In this document: piece after piece, positions 11,365 through 23,178 of the stretch
How the letters are laid out: every line of letters starts with the position of its first letter
How positions within the stretch are numbered: position 1 is the first letter of the stretch
Assembly (NCBI GenBank): GCA_011319805.1
Contig: SJRY01000002.1
Span: 56,642 to 120,641, forward strand
DNA from: Macrocybe gigantea
Lineage: Eukaryota > Basidiomycota > Agaricomycetes > Agaricales > Callistosporiaceae
Length of the DNA: 64,000 nt
Direction of reading: 5' to 3'
Notes under the pieces: generated by a model
Seen by the model: the letters and a program-made list of their open reading frames with translations, nothing else
What the model was told of the DNA's origin: nothing
Database searches by the model: none
Program-made: the position numbers and the translations under genes

Positions 11365-14300
11365 TCATTGGAAGTCGGGGGAAAGATCATTGTATGTCGG
11401 ACAGAGGTTACTATTTGATAGTGTTAGAAAGTGACCCAAGGTGCGTACTATACGACTTACAGCCAATCCTGGGGGGTAATCTGAGAGTTCGGTCCAGACA
11501 CGTTGTCGGAGGGCGCCTCGGCAAATACTACAGCCAAGCCAGCTTCCAAATGCCAGTCGATGTGGCTATACACAGTAAATTGAGTGGGTTCACGAATGAA
11601 GAAAGGTACGTACCAATGCAAGAACCATGCTCCAGCATTACCCTACTCAGATATCATGAGTTGAATTCAAATAGCCCAACTAAGTCACACGTACGGAGAA
11701 GAACCTGAATGTCACATTTCCGCCGTTAACTGTATTGTGGTGGAATATTAGTCTCGGTTTAGAGGTACGTGTCATAACACATACTGGCAACGACATCACG
11801 GCGGGGTGGATTGACATAGTTATACACGTCGCTGTTAGCGGTTCGAACAATATCGAAGGCATGACCATGCACTGATGGTAAACGTCAGATGAGGCTCGAT
11901 GGTCACTATACGGTGAACATTCACGCACAGTGGAATGGATGAGCTGTAGTCCGGAGGCGTTGTTAGTTCGCGATACATTTTTCTCTGGAAAGCAGCGCTC
12001 ACCGCCACCACCGGGGATAGAAATCTCAATGATTTTGTTCGCCGGAAGGATGAAGGTCTATAAAGTCATAAGCGCAGAGAAGAGCAAACATCTTTGAAGC
12101 GACACCCACTTGTTCCTACACGATGTGGATCAGTTAACAGCCAGCGACAACGAATATGACTTTCTTCGAACGCACCGAAGGAATGAGATCCGCCGGAGTC
12201 TTAGCGCCACTCAGGAGTTGCAAAAGGACTGGCAATGACGGTGAAATGTATGAAATTCCGTTTATGTCAAAGAATGGCGGGTTCGGCTGTCGACTAAAAG
12301 TCAACATCAAACTAATACGTATGTGGGTATATGCTTGCCTGGCTGATGGCCAAGTTAATGGCGACATCAGCTGGTGCACTACCCAGCTATTGGTTGCATG
12401 AGCAATCTTTTGATATACATTCCGCATAAAGCACGTACCATGCCCGGATGTTCTTGTCTGATCGGCTGAAAAATAACCCAAGATGACCTTCAGATGCCCA
12501 ACTCAAGCAACATCGACGCTCACATGCATATCGCCTTCAAACAATTTCGTTCCTGGAACATTTACAGTCGTAGGTTCAACGGCGGGAGCTCCTTTGTAAC
12601 GCAAGATGGCAAGAGAGAGGGCGGGATTGACTATATTGGCGGTCAGTGATGAAAAGGCAATATCAAACTAGTCAGACACACAGTTGGGGTTGGCAGCTGA
12701 GCTTCCGCCAGTCGGGCTATAAGATCAGGTTATAACTCTGATACGATTGTTGAGCATAATTCGTACAAAGCGCGAATCCAGTAGTTGCCGACGGTCTGGT
12801 TTGCATGAAGGACGACGGAGACACGTTGTGCTGAAGTGGAAAACACGTTCACATGCAAGAAATTGGTTCCGGATGACAGATGCGTACCAGCGAAGACATC
12901 TACGTTTTGAACCGGGACAGGGTCATGTTCAATGCCGTCGAATTCCATGACGTCTGCATCAATAGTTGAGGACATGGTATTACGATCCAGAATCGAAGAA
13001 TTCACCAAAGGTATGGTTATCGACGGAAAAGGTGTGGAAAGGCCTGCAAGACAGAGAGAAGATACGGAACCTAACGATGGGGTTGGCCAGCTGGTCAAAT
13101 CCTAGCGGTGCTTTTAAAATTGTCGATAACAAACCTATAGCGCTTGCCACGAACAACGTTGACGACCGCAAATGGGACGATAGGTCCTCCGTTGTAGCGA
13201 CCAACACCGTTTATCAAGCTCGAGTCGGGAATTCTAGTGTAGAGAGTCGGGATGCGTCGTCTGTGGGCCAAGTTCACAACTCACGGAACGACCCCTGTCT
13301 GGAAGAAGACATTCTGCGCATGCGGGGCGAGGTTATGGTACCTACCCATGGGGCGTCAGTTTATAGAAGGATGCCAGTTAGCTCCAAGCGAACTCACCAA
13401 TCAGCCAGGGTGATGATGGTACTAGCTGACAACGAAGCAATGAGCAAAGACTGCAAAGCACCCTCAGTGCGCCTGTAATTACCATCATCCACGTCATAGA
13501 GGTGCCTCAGGGGATCGAGAGGGTCTGATGACCATCAGCTTTGAACGTTACACTGATAAATTCACTGGTAAATTGACTGACCGTACACAGGGAAGGCCCC
13601 ACGAAGACCGTCACAGTATTGGGTCGATAAGTGAGAGTGGTACCTGGACGTTGTCAGAGATGGTGAAAAGAGAGGAACAATAGGATCGTCTACCAGAAAT
13701 TCCCCGTCTGTCCAGCAGTGTCAAAGTCATCTGGAAAGAGCTTAACGACACGCGTAACGACCCATAAAAATAGGCATTACAGAGAAAGGTCGTGTTCCTA
13801 TCGATATGCCTTAGAATGAAATCGTGATAAATGGCATGCTACGTACGGTGCTATGGGACACTGGCAGAGTCGACGTGTGAGTAGAGTAAATGAACCCATA
13901 TTTGGTCAGACGGATGTACCTGGTTAACAAAACTGCGATCGACATAAGTAAAGCAGCTTAGAACAGGCCGATTGAAGGTGTACGCACGCTGGGCCATCCA
14001 TTCCCGAAGTCCTGTGCTGGAAAAATCCATGCCAATGCTGGAAAAGCATAATTAATCTCAAACTAGTGTTGCATGGTGCTAAAGGATACTGACAATGGAT
14101 GTGCTTCTACGCATCCCTTGGCTTGTCAACTTATTGTTGGTCCTGATCTAATGTCTGTTGAGAATCATATAGCGGGGATATGTCGAGCACTGACCTGTAC
14201 ACGGTCATTCTTGCTCGCGACGACCACTGGAGTGTCCAGATGTCATTGGTCAGTCCAGATGCGCCAAGGCACACCTTACCTGGGCCAGGGAAGATGCCGT

Positions 14301-14491
14301 TCACGAGAACAGCACTGTGAACAACCACATCATTAAGCTCTTTGCAAGGGTAAAATATTATGCCTCACTCACTTGCGCTTGAACCCGTCAGGCGCAACTT
14401 CTTTATTGACGATGTCAAAAGTATAGCGCCTCGTTGCTGCGAGGGCTACCGGCAGTAGGGCGAAGAATACAAGACCAGCAGAAAAACGCAT
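11365..14491 (-). CDS. secreted laccase (multicopper oxidase)
   Basis: Laccases oxidise phenols while reducing O2 to water and act outside the cell. The start ATG (14491-14489) opens a signal peptide (MRFSAGLVFFALLPVALA) followed by the laccase N-terminus ATRRYTFDIV. All copper-binding blocks are present: HWHGFFQ, WYHSHLSTQYCDGL, HPFHLHGHA (split by an intron) and HCHIDWHLEAGL. That is ten His and one Cys. Leu is at the tenth position after the Cys, the T1 axial position. Blocks L1-L4 fit laccase rather than Fet3-type ferroxidase. The gene ends DWLNLCPTYNDL...DFQ before TGA at 11367-11365. It has more than twenty exons, including two of about 13-14 nt near 13860-13930. A TATA-like TTAAAAGG lies about 60 bp upstream. 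I joined each block across GT-AG introns but did not fix every boundary. Confidence 0.88.
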
Positions 14492-16268
14492 TATGACAAT
14501 GCCAGAGTGTCGCGCCGATCGACAATGAAATTGCCTCACCTTTGGCCCTTTTAAGCCCTTGAGCTTTGAACAGTAAACATCCAAACTTGTCTGAGCAGGA
14601 CACAGTGACAAGAACGTCAGTCCTGTGTCGATTCGTGCAACAGACGCCAAGACATAATTTGCAGGCGAATAAGTTATCACGATCATTCACATGCACATTG
14701 CATCAGGCCTATGAAAACGCGTCGATTCCATCCTGCAAAAACGCGATCGACAAGTGTTTGACTTGGCATGACTTTCTTTCCAACCGGGTGTGTAAATAGC
14801 GAGCAAAAGGCCGACACCACGCGATGTTACGAAGAAGTTAGGCGCCAGTTCATTCGCATGGCCTGAACAGATGGAAAACGCGCGTTCAGCAGTCTTGATC
14901 CTGGGAATTCAGGCACCTCCAATAAGCGACCGAACGTCGGACGCGGTACCGACTTTGAGGAGGCCTGCGATACTCACATCTCAACTCTTGGCAATTTATA
15001 ATGCTTGGTGCATTAATTCAAGTGGGTGTATTTCGACGGATCGGGATCGATAGGGGACTATCCGCTCATGGCGAGGGAATGATTCATATGACTAGTAGAA
15101 CGCATCAGAGCAGATGCAATGAAATATTTCCGATAGAACGTGAGTAAAGAAACGTTTATCAAGATGCATCAATACTACCTCGTCTTGGGCCTGTAACACA
15201 CCACGTGTGCGTCCCACACTCGTATACAGCGCTACCCGAGAGGCCAGTGTTCCAACTCTCGAGCTCAAGCCCCAGAAATGATTATGTCACATAAAAGCTT
15301 GATACCACCTGGAGAACGGAGATAACAAGACCTGCAAAATCGACATGGCTGATCGCATGAGAAAGAGGTGCGTGGCATGGGAAACCAAGGAATCCGGATG
15401 GTTGGGGTTCCGGAGTAATGGTAGAATCCAGCACTGTCGAGCACAGGATTTCGAGTGAGTATTCATTAACCAAATGAGACAGGTTGCTCTTGCTTACCCA
15501 GACTCGGAAACCAAGATGTGAAGCCGGAATCCATGGACTAGAAGGCAGATCCCGGAGACCTCAAAAAGTCCCCTTCGAATCAAACTTCTTCGTAGAAGCG
15601 CTGGACCATCCCATGTAGAAAAGGAACTCAGAGCGAAAGCGAATGTGCAGAACGACACCCATCTGTACTCGCTTCCAACCGGGCGAGCGCAAACTTGTCG
15701 ACGCGTCAACAATAGTCAACATCGCGAACCTCAACAGCCGTAATCTGGTCTGGTCGAGTCAATTATTCACCTGTGCGACTCAGCGACGCTCCGTCTCATG
15801 TGTCTATTTATAACCTGCACTGATAAGAAGACACGTATACAACGGGGATTTCCAGTGTCATGTTGAACAAACTCCTCTGGTATCAAAGGCAACATTGCTT
15901 CGTGCACCAGTGGTCATTCTTCGGATAGCTCCTATAACGCTGCTATAAAGGCCGTACGCAAGGAGCGGAATGCCTCAATATCCCCACATTCTGAGTCTGC
16001 GTGACACCGCTATTTCATTTCCCGCGACATATTTGGTCAGGTAGAAATCGTTTCCACGAGGATTTCGAGAAAAGGATGAAATATTTTAATCGTCGGACTT
16101 GGGCCCGCCGTGGCTCTCCTCGAGTGAACATGATCGTATGAACGGACACATAAAAACTTGCAATGTTGAGTCAATAAGCCACTCATTGTTGAAATATGTT
16201 ACACAGCAGGGAAAGCAATACGTGCTTCAGCATGAAGTTCATAGTGTTGAAGAACTCCTCTAAACAAG
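14492..16268. other. gene-free stretch: laccase promoter and 3' side of ABC transporter
   Basis: There is no convincing gene. The first few hundred bases are the upstream region of the laccase, with a TATA-like TTAAAAGG (minus strand) at about 14548-14555. Two antisense frames of 63 and 72 codons (15282-15473, 15494-15712) resemble no family I know and lack joining introns. The remainder shows nothing recognisable. Confidence 0.5.
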
Positions 16269-16283
16269 TTATACAACTTGTTT
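16262..16283. terminator. 9 bp-arm inverted repeat at the ABC transporter stop codon
   Basis: Perfect arms AAACAAGTT and AACTTGTTT flank a 4 nt loop (ATAC). The TAA stop of the ABC transporter (16271-16269) lies inside it. It could form an RNA hairpin at the start of the 3' UTR. A role in 3' end formation is only inferred. Confidence 0.3.
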
Positions 16284-19200
16284 ACTGCCTACTCCTCGTT
16301 TCGACTCATTGACTTGGCTCTTGAATATGTCTTCAAAAGAAATGTTGCTTTTGTTGCAGAGTCTACGGAACAGTCCGTCTTCCAGATTGAATAATCGTTC
16401 GGGCGTATCAAATTCCTGTCCAAGCTCATGAGCGTGCATTTTCTAAATCACTTTGAACTTACAGCGACTGCACCGGCCTCGAGCACCAGGATCCTGTCAT
16501 ACGCAATAATGGTCCTCAAACGATCTTTGTTTTTTTTAATTAATTGAGTAGGCTGAAACACTGTCATTTGGACGACATACGGGCGATGCAGATCAGAGTG
16601 CGATTCCCGAATTGAGACTGAATGGTCTGCTGGATTTTCTTGTCCGTTTCGAGATCAACGGATGCGCTATTCGAGCTCAAAATTAGATGGCGATGTAATT
16701 ATAGGCCAAAAGATCACAACGTACGTGGCTTCATCTAACACCACAATCTTCGAATCCTTGACGAGGGCGCGAGCGAGACTGAGGAGCGAGCGCTCCCCGA
16801 GACTCAAGTTAGCGCCGTCGGGCTCAATCACCGTATCCAAGGACATCCTTGAATGATTTTCTGACGAAAGCTCCACCTCTGAGTCGCTATCAGAATATGA
16901 GTTGCTAGTGTCGACCAGGCAAGCGCGACGCAAGGCGTCCCAGAGACGAGCATCATCATATATCGAAAAAGGGTCCAGAGCTGTCCTCACAGTTCCTGAA
17001 AAAGTTTTCTATAGTAAGAAGCATCGATGGAAGGTAATCCCAGCCGATTGCCTACCGCTGAATAGAGTGGGCTACATTTACGCAAGAACAGGTCATAGAA
17101 TCAGTGCACCTCGCGTAAAAGTTGTGGACAAGTCACTGACCTCTTGAGGTATAATCGCAATTTTAGAGCGTAGGTCTCTCAGGCCAATCTTTGCGATGTC
17201 GACGCTGAAGGTGCCGAGAGCTAAGTGCTAGTGTGGATAGAATATTATAGCGCTAACATACTCATCAATTTCAATTACACCTTGATACTCTACGAGGCGT
17301 AGAAGGCATAGTGTCAGTGACGATTTACCCGCCCCGGTTCGTCCAATAACTCCGATTTTCTCGCCGGGCCGAATGTGTAGTGAAATACTGTGAAGAACAT
17401 TCGGGAGGTTTGCCCGATATTTCATGGAGACGTCCTTTAAATTGATGGACCCCCTCGGTGGCCAATCTTCTGGAGGATGTCGTTGAAGTATCTCATACGG
17501 CGCTTCTTGATCTACTATATCGCCACGGCTGTAGTGTACAACTTCCGAGTGGATTGAGCTTGAGCTTGTTTTCATCGCATACAAGAAAACGAGCGTACCT
17601 CGTTCAACAGAATTCATGTAGTTCTAATTAAGAAAAGGTCAACCGACGCTCCACAAAGATGCTGCGGGACGTACTTCCACCTCGGCTGACTGCCTGGTAA
17701 ACAGGCCGCATAACTGAGTAAGGGTAGCTGTATGCGTGGCGTCAGTCACGGCGACATATGTGCTCGTGATATGCGTACTTGTGTAGGTCAGGACCAACCC
17801 AACTTGCGCCGGGCTTATCCCTTGTACGCCGACAATGGCGAAGACGGCCACCTTAAGCATTTTCGTTTTAACCAAAATCGACTCTGCGGCTGCGAGTCCT
17901 TGCTTACACAAAATACCATAACTGCTCCACAGAAGTCAAGTCGTATGGCAAGCCAACTGCACATTGCGATCACCAATGAACCCTGATGATCACAGGATGT
18001 AGGCAATGAACCCACCGCTGATTAGTGACAGCCAGGAACAGTGCTCTGTTTTCCAGGTCAAGGTACGCGATATTATCTCGTACGAAGCGTGAAGTCTGGC
18101 CATAACTCTTGATAGTTGGCAATCCTGTGGGGTATGTCATAACATTCACTCTCACAAATGTAAGAACACAAAACCATACCAGTCAGAGATTCGGAGAAGT
18201 GAGCATAGAGAACAGAACGTAACATGGCGTCTGCATAAGAGCGTGAGTCCCTGTTGGAGCCGCAAGCAGGTAAATATCGTAACACCTAATCTCTTGATTT
18301 CTCTAGCACTTGAACGATAGTAGGCAGCAAAATACTGATAGGCTAGTGATACAAAGCATGCCACTAGGACTTCAACGCAGATCAGTTATGAATATCCTAA
18401 AAGTCGGCGAGTCACGTACTGAAATAAGGCTCAATCACGGAAATGATAATCACGGCGCCGAATACATTGGACAGAGTTAGCATCACTAGTCAAAAAGTCA
18501 ACGAAAGGAAGAAACCATCCTTAATATCGTTAATAAACTTACACAGCCTAAGCGATACTATAGTTGTCAAACCAATTTAGTACCGGGATTAAGCCGATAA
18601 CAGAGGACTTACCCGGTAACTGATTATCGATTGCTGTACCATTTCAGAAACAATTGACGGAAATAAAATAAATCCAGACTTACTATCAATGTCCTTGCCG
18701 AACACACCGAGTATGCGACCCGCGGGCTGTTATACATGTCATAAACGTTTCACAGTAGTAGCAAGCGACGCACTGTGGTCTCAAAGAATGACATTTTGGC
18801 ATAGAATAGGTTACGAATGGAATCACGATGGAGGTTCCTGGATACCAGCCATGATATGGTATCAACAGCTAGACCTCTGAATGTGGTCAGCGGCTGGCTT
18901 CCAGGACGAAGAGGCTTTACGCACAGTGCAAAAGTGAACAAAGCTTGGCAGATCCCTATTCCAGCATAAAGGCCTTGGTAGAATGAAAACGATTTATGAA
19001 ACGCGCTGCGCAAAGTTGAGATCGCTGGAATATCATTGAACCGTATGAGCGCGCTGACTTTTCCTGCCACCAAACGAGGGTGTAGGTGTTGATAATTTGA
19101 CTTCCTTGCATGAGAAGGATAGCTAACAATAAGAGCGGCATCGTTATCTTTACGTGTCCCGCCGCGAGATACGTCCAGTACACTGGGGATCGAGCATCAA

Positions 19201-22200
19201 CCAAGATCAATTTTTCCGTTAGAGAGGCTCTGGACCCACCTTTCCAAGAGACAGAACCCGTAGAGCGTCGTTCCTTGCTCATGAGATTGCCGTCTACATT
19301 CGTACCATCTTTGACATTAGGCTGTCTCCCCAGCAACTCGTCTGAGGGTTTTTCCTTGTGGGTTTCGAGCACTTTCCCTCCAAATTCCTTGGCAAGACGA
19401 GCAAAATCCGCCTCGTTTCGAACTAACTGTTCATATGTGCCTTGTTCCATGATACGACCGTCATCCAGAGTATAGATATAGTCGCACTTCGGCAAAAAAT
19501 GCAAAGCGTGTGTGACGAGAATGACTGTTTTGCCTTGATTGCGAAGCGAGCCTACGATGGCGTTCATGAACAAGGCTTCAGCAACATGGGCGTCGACTTC
19601 GAGGATAGTTAGAATCGAGTTATCACACAGAGGAGAAGCATCACCCGCAGATAAAGGATCATCCATAATCATAATCTCCGAATCGCTGTAGAGGGCACGA
19701 GCAATGCTTATCTGAGGAAAGAAATGAGTACCTGCCATCACGTTTGCGGAATTGGTGGATCAGGCAACACTAACTCTTTGTTTTTGTCCTCCACTAAGGT
19801 TGATGCCCTTTTCGCCGATCTGGAGATATTGCTAAATTAATAGGCTTCGAACGCAGACAGAAGAAACTCACCTCAGTAAGGTCACCATTTGATAACAAGG
19901 AGATGTCGTGCAAGAGGCAGGCATGCCGAATGACTTGCCAATAGCGATCCTCGTCGAAACGCTGACCAAACAAGATGTTGTCCCTCTGAAGAATGTCAGA
20001 GCAAGCTCATCTAATATCAATAATTTGACACGACCTACAAGGGTAGCGTTTTGTATCCATGCGATTTGCGGGCAGTAAGAAATGGATCCACAAAAGCTGA
20101 CTTTGCCCTGAACACGCCTCATCTCTCCGATAAGCCCCTGCAGCAGGCTCGACTTTCCCGACCCAACCCGCCCTACAATCGCTATCAGACTGCCCCGAGG
20201 GACGCTCATATTCACGCCCCGGACCTGAAAAGCGAGAGTCGACGAGGTTTCGGAAGATGACGCTGTGCCATATTTGGAGAGGTAGGGCTGCTCCCACTCG
20301 AAGGTCGCTCCGGCGACCTGGAGTGCAAGCTCTTGCTGAGGATTGATAACAAAGGGAATGCCATCGACCACTTCCGCATGGAAAACGGAGGATAAACGAT
20401 GAAGAGCATTCTTTGCATCAGCTGTGGCAGCCAGCGCACGAGGAAGGAACATCATAGGCTGGCGTAAAAGCTGCGTGACATATGAGGATCCGTAAGTATA
20501 ATGGACAAGAATTGTTGATTCACCTGAAAGAGACTGAGTGAGGCGAAGATGACAGCTACATCGAAATCCTCAGCGATTCGGGTATACGTCACGAATGCCA
20601 ATGTAGCTGCGAGAATGGGGATGGAATATGCAAATGCGGCACTGCGAGGGCTGTCAGGAAAAAACATCATCAGATACAAGCAGGTCACGTTCTGACTTAG
20701 CGGACTGAGCGTTTTGAATTCGTTTGATACCTCGGAGTTCGTCCATTCTTATGTCGTGCAGTCCTAAAGCAACGTTGCTTCAGAAACCATTACAGCGTTG
20801 AATTAACTAGACGGACTTTTCATGAAAGGAATTTCGTAACAAAAATATTTCACAACGCGCATTGCACCTGTTTCGCAGCCGTGAGTCTTTTGTAATTCAG
20901 AAGAAACGTAGGACATACCAAGAATTTCAAGTAGTGTCTTTGCACGTTGATCGGAATGTTTCATTGACTCTCGCCGAATACGAAGTTGATGCGCCATGAC
21001 ACGTTCCTGAATAGGCGTTATAAAAAGGAAAAGGGCAAAGCCTGCCAATGCGGAAGGTCCCAGCTAGACGTAAACGCATTAATGCCGAAATGCCTTCCAA
21101 GTAAAAAATTTACCTGAACTAGCAGAATGATTAAACAGACTAGGATTTGAACAGGTGCCGTCCATCCTTCATCAGGAATGAGATGAAAGTCGGAGATGAG
21201 ACATTATCATCCGGCTTACCTGCGTGCTACAATGAACAGTCGCCATCAATAGGTTACAAGCAGACTAGATCAATCCGCAAACATACAAACCACTGAGCGC
21301 AGGAATCAATGCGGCTAATCTTAAGAAAGAGTCAACAGGTACGAATGAGTGAAGGTCCATAACGGCTCACATCTGTTGAGATGTGATTGACCAAACTCGA
21401 ATTCGGTATCGTCGTCCTAGCTTTGTTAGTAAAGCGGATACCGCGCTTATACACAGAACTAATGAGCGCTCCTCGCGCAACGACACCTGTTGTCATTGCA
21501 CGCCAGAAGAACTAGCTGAATCATTAGTTCACGAATGTAGAATGACAAGAGCCACCAACTTGATGTTGTGAAATGCTGGTAATAATGATGAAAAACAATA
21601 AACCGATCCCAAGGCCGATTCCACGACTGACGTTCGGAAGTTCTGATCCCCTCTGCCTGGCGGCGGCCCGCTCTTTGGCAAAGTTGATAATTGCCTGTTG
21701 AGCGGGCAAACGAAACGTCATTCCAACAAGGTTACCGCGAAGGATAATTAAACGTACTTTGATGAGCAGCGGCCCCATGAGTTGAGTCATGTCGCCGAAA
21801 ACCTGAACGCAGCGCGTTAACAACGATTGCCTACTGCACAAACATGCATGTACCTTGAAAACACCGGCCGACCAGAAAAACCAGCCAAAAGTGTCATTCA
21901 AAGCCCAGGCCAAGCTCGGAACACGTTGGCCTTCAATTTCGCGCCACCGGCGCTCGTATGACTCTCGCACGCTGGAATAATCTCGACCTGCGATAGAAGC
22001 GCGCAATGTCCACGACAGTCTCTTCAGTAAGCCAGGAGAAACCTCTCCACTGAGAAGCCGTTTATTATAAATTTCGGCGGCAAGCTTTCTACGTTGCCAG
22101 GCTTCATCTAACTTGTCCGATAAGGGGCCCGTTTCGCGACTGCTGTCCATTTTCCACAGATCAGTCGCCTGAAGAGTTCTTTGGTAACCCAAAACCTGAT

Positions 22201-22569
22201 TGCCCAATTAGGCGAAAACTCTCAGTTCACTGTGGTATTGCACATACCATCATTGGGGTTACCCAGGTGTAGGTCAACGAGAGAAAAGAGAAGCGTTCGC
22301 CAACGGTATCACCTTGAACGACAGTTAGTTGCGCCATAAACAAGATGATCATGCTTACCGGTGCATCGCCCAACGAGTCCTTTACCGGAGGCGGTGGACC
22401 TCGTGGTATCCTGAATTTTAATGAGCTCGGGTTACTCCAGTCTGTTGTAATGACCTCACCAAAGCTGCCACCAGCGAGCACGCTGCCTTACGAACTCGGT
22501 TCCATGGTCTAACCGAACGCGCGGATATTCCGGCTGCTCGTCAGACTTAGAGTCCGTCTTTTCAGACAT
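16269..22569 (-). CDS. ABCC-family full ABC transporter (MRP/Yor1-like)
   Basis: This is a two-TMD, two-NBD ATP-driven membrane exporter. The start at 22569 gives MSEKTDSKSDEQPEY, and the N-terminal part includes the conserved block PMM-LGYQRTLQATDLWKM just before the first membrane domain. NBD1 (about 20.4-19.4 kb) shows Walker A GRVGSGKSS, signature NLSGGQKQRV, Walker B IMIMDDPLSA (split by an intron) and H-loop LVTHALHFLP. NBD2 (about 17.5-16.3 kb) shows Walker A GRTGAGKSS, signature LSLGERSLLSLARAL and Walker B IVVLDEAT. The C-terminus continues EFDTPERLF and ends at TAA 16271-16269. The order TMD-NBD-TMD-NBD and the NBD2 signature are ABCC traits. It diverges from the first NIS synthetase across 609 bp, so a substrate such as a siderophore is plausible but only inferred. 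Around twenty short introns are present; not all were resolved. Confidence 0.82.
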
Positions 22570-23178
22570 GGCGATCGGATATCTGGGAGGCTACGTTACA
22601 GAGCCAGACCTGGAAGGTGACGCGTCAGGCCAGCTCATTGAGTGCGCTATATATCGCCTGGAAACGCGTGATAACTGAAGGTGTGTATTGCATAACGCGG
22701 AATACTTTTTCCCGGAACTTATGATTCCCATATTTCGGTGAAGAGATGCAAAATTTCAGGTAAGGCGGCATGGTTGACCGTTATTGCCAAGTTTGTGCCC
22801 CTATAGGAGTTAATCGGTTTTGCGCCAAATCGGGTTGTCCTTGAAAAATCCCACGATGACTGTATGACCCATTTGGATGTTCGGCTGCCACGCCATTTTG
22901 ACGACGAGCACATCATGTTTCCGGCAAGAGAGCGTGGGTGCGAGGTGCGTCCAAGCCTTTTCGAGAACAGGAGATAAGTCTTCTCAGATCTTATAGATTA
23001 TCAGATCGTATGGGTTCTTGTGATTTCACGACAACCTTTCTAGTTTTTTTGCATTTTTTTTTTCAATTCCATGCTAGAAGTGACTGCTAGGTATTTTGTC
23101 CGAATGATCCTTGTATATCTTGTTCTGAAAATGCTCCAAAAAAGTAGCAACTCGTAGTCTCCATCTCGTCCTATCGCC
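22570..23178. promoter_or_regulatory. divergent promoter between ABC transporter and NIS synthetase 1, with GATA motif
   Basis: The 609 bp between the two start codons must hold both promoters. A perfect ATCTGATAA (minus strand, 23006-22998) matches ATCWGATAA, the site type bound by fungal iron-sensing GATA repressors (Fep1/Urbs1/SreA). Further plain GATA cores are AGATAAG at 22972-22978 and TGATAA near 22669. A T-rich run precedes the synthetase start at 23041-23065. Use by an iron regulator is inferred from motif and context. Confidence 0.5.

Noticed and set aside
11365..14491. Fet3-type ferroxidase linked to the siderophore genes
   Set aside because: Signature blocks L1-L4 and a signal peptide without membrane anchor fit a laccase; iron link is not supported.
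15282..15712. Two adjacent minus-strand frames as a small gene
   Set aside because: No joining intron, no start context and no family resemblance.
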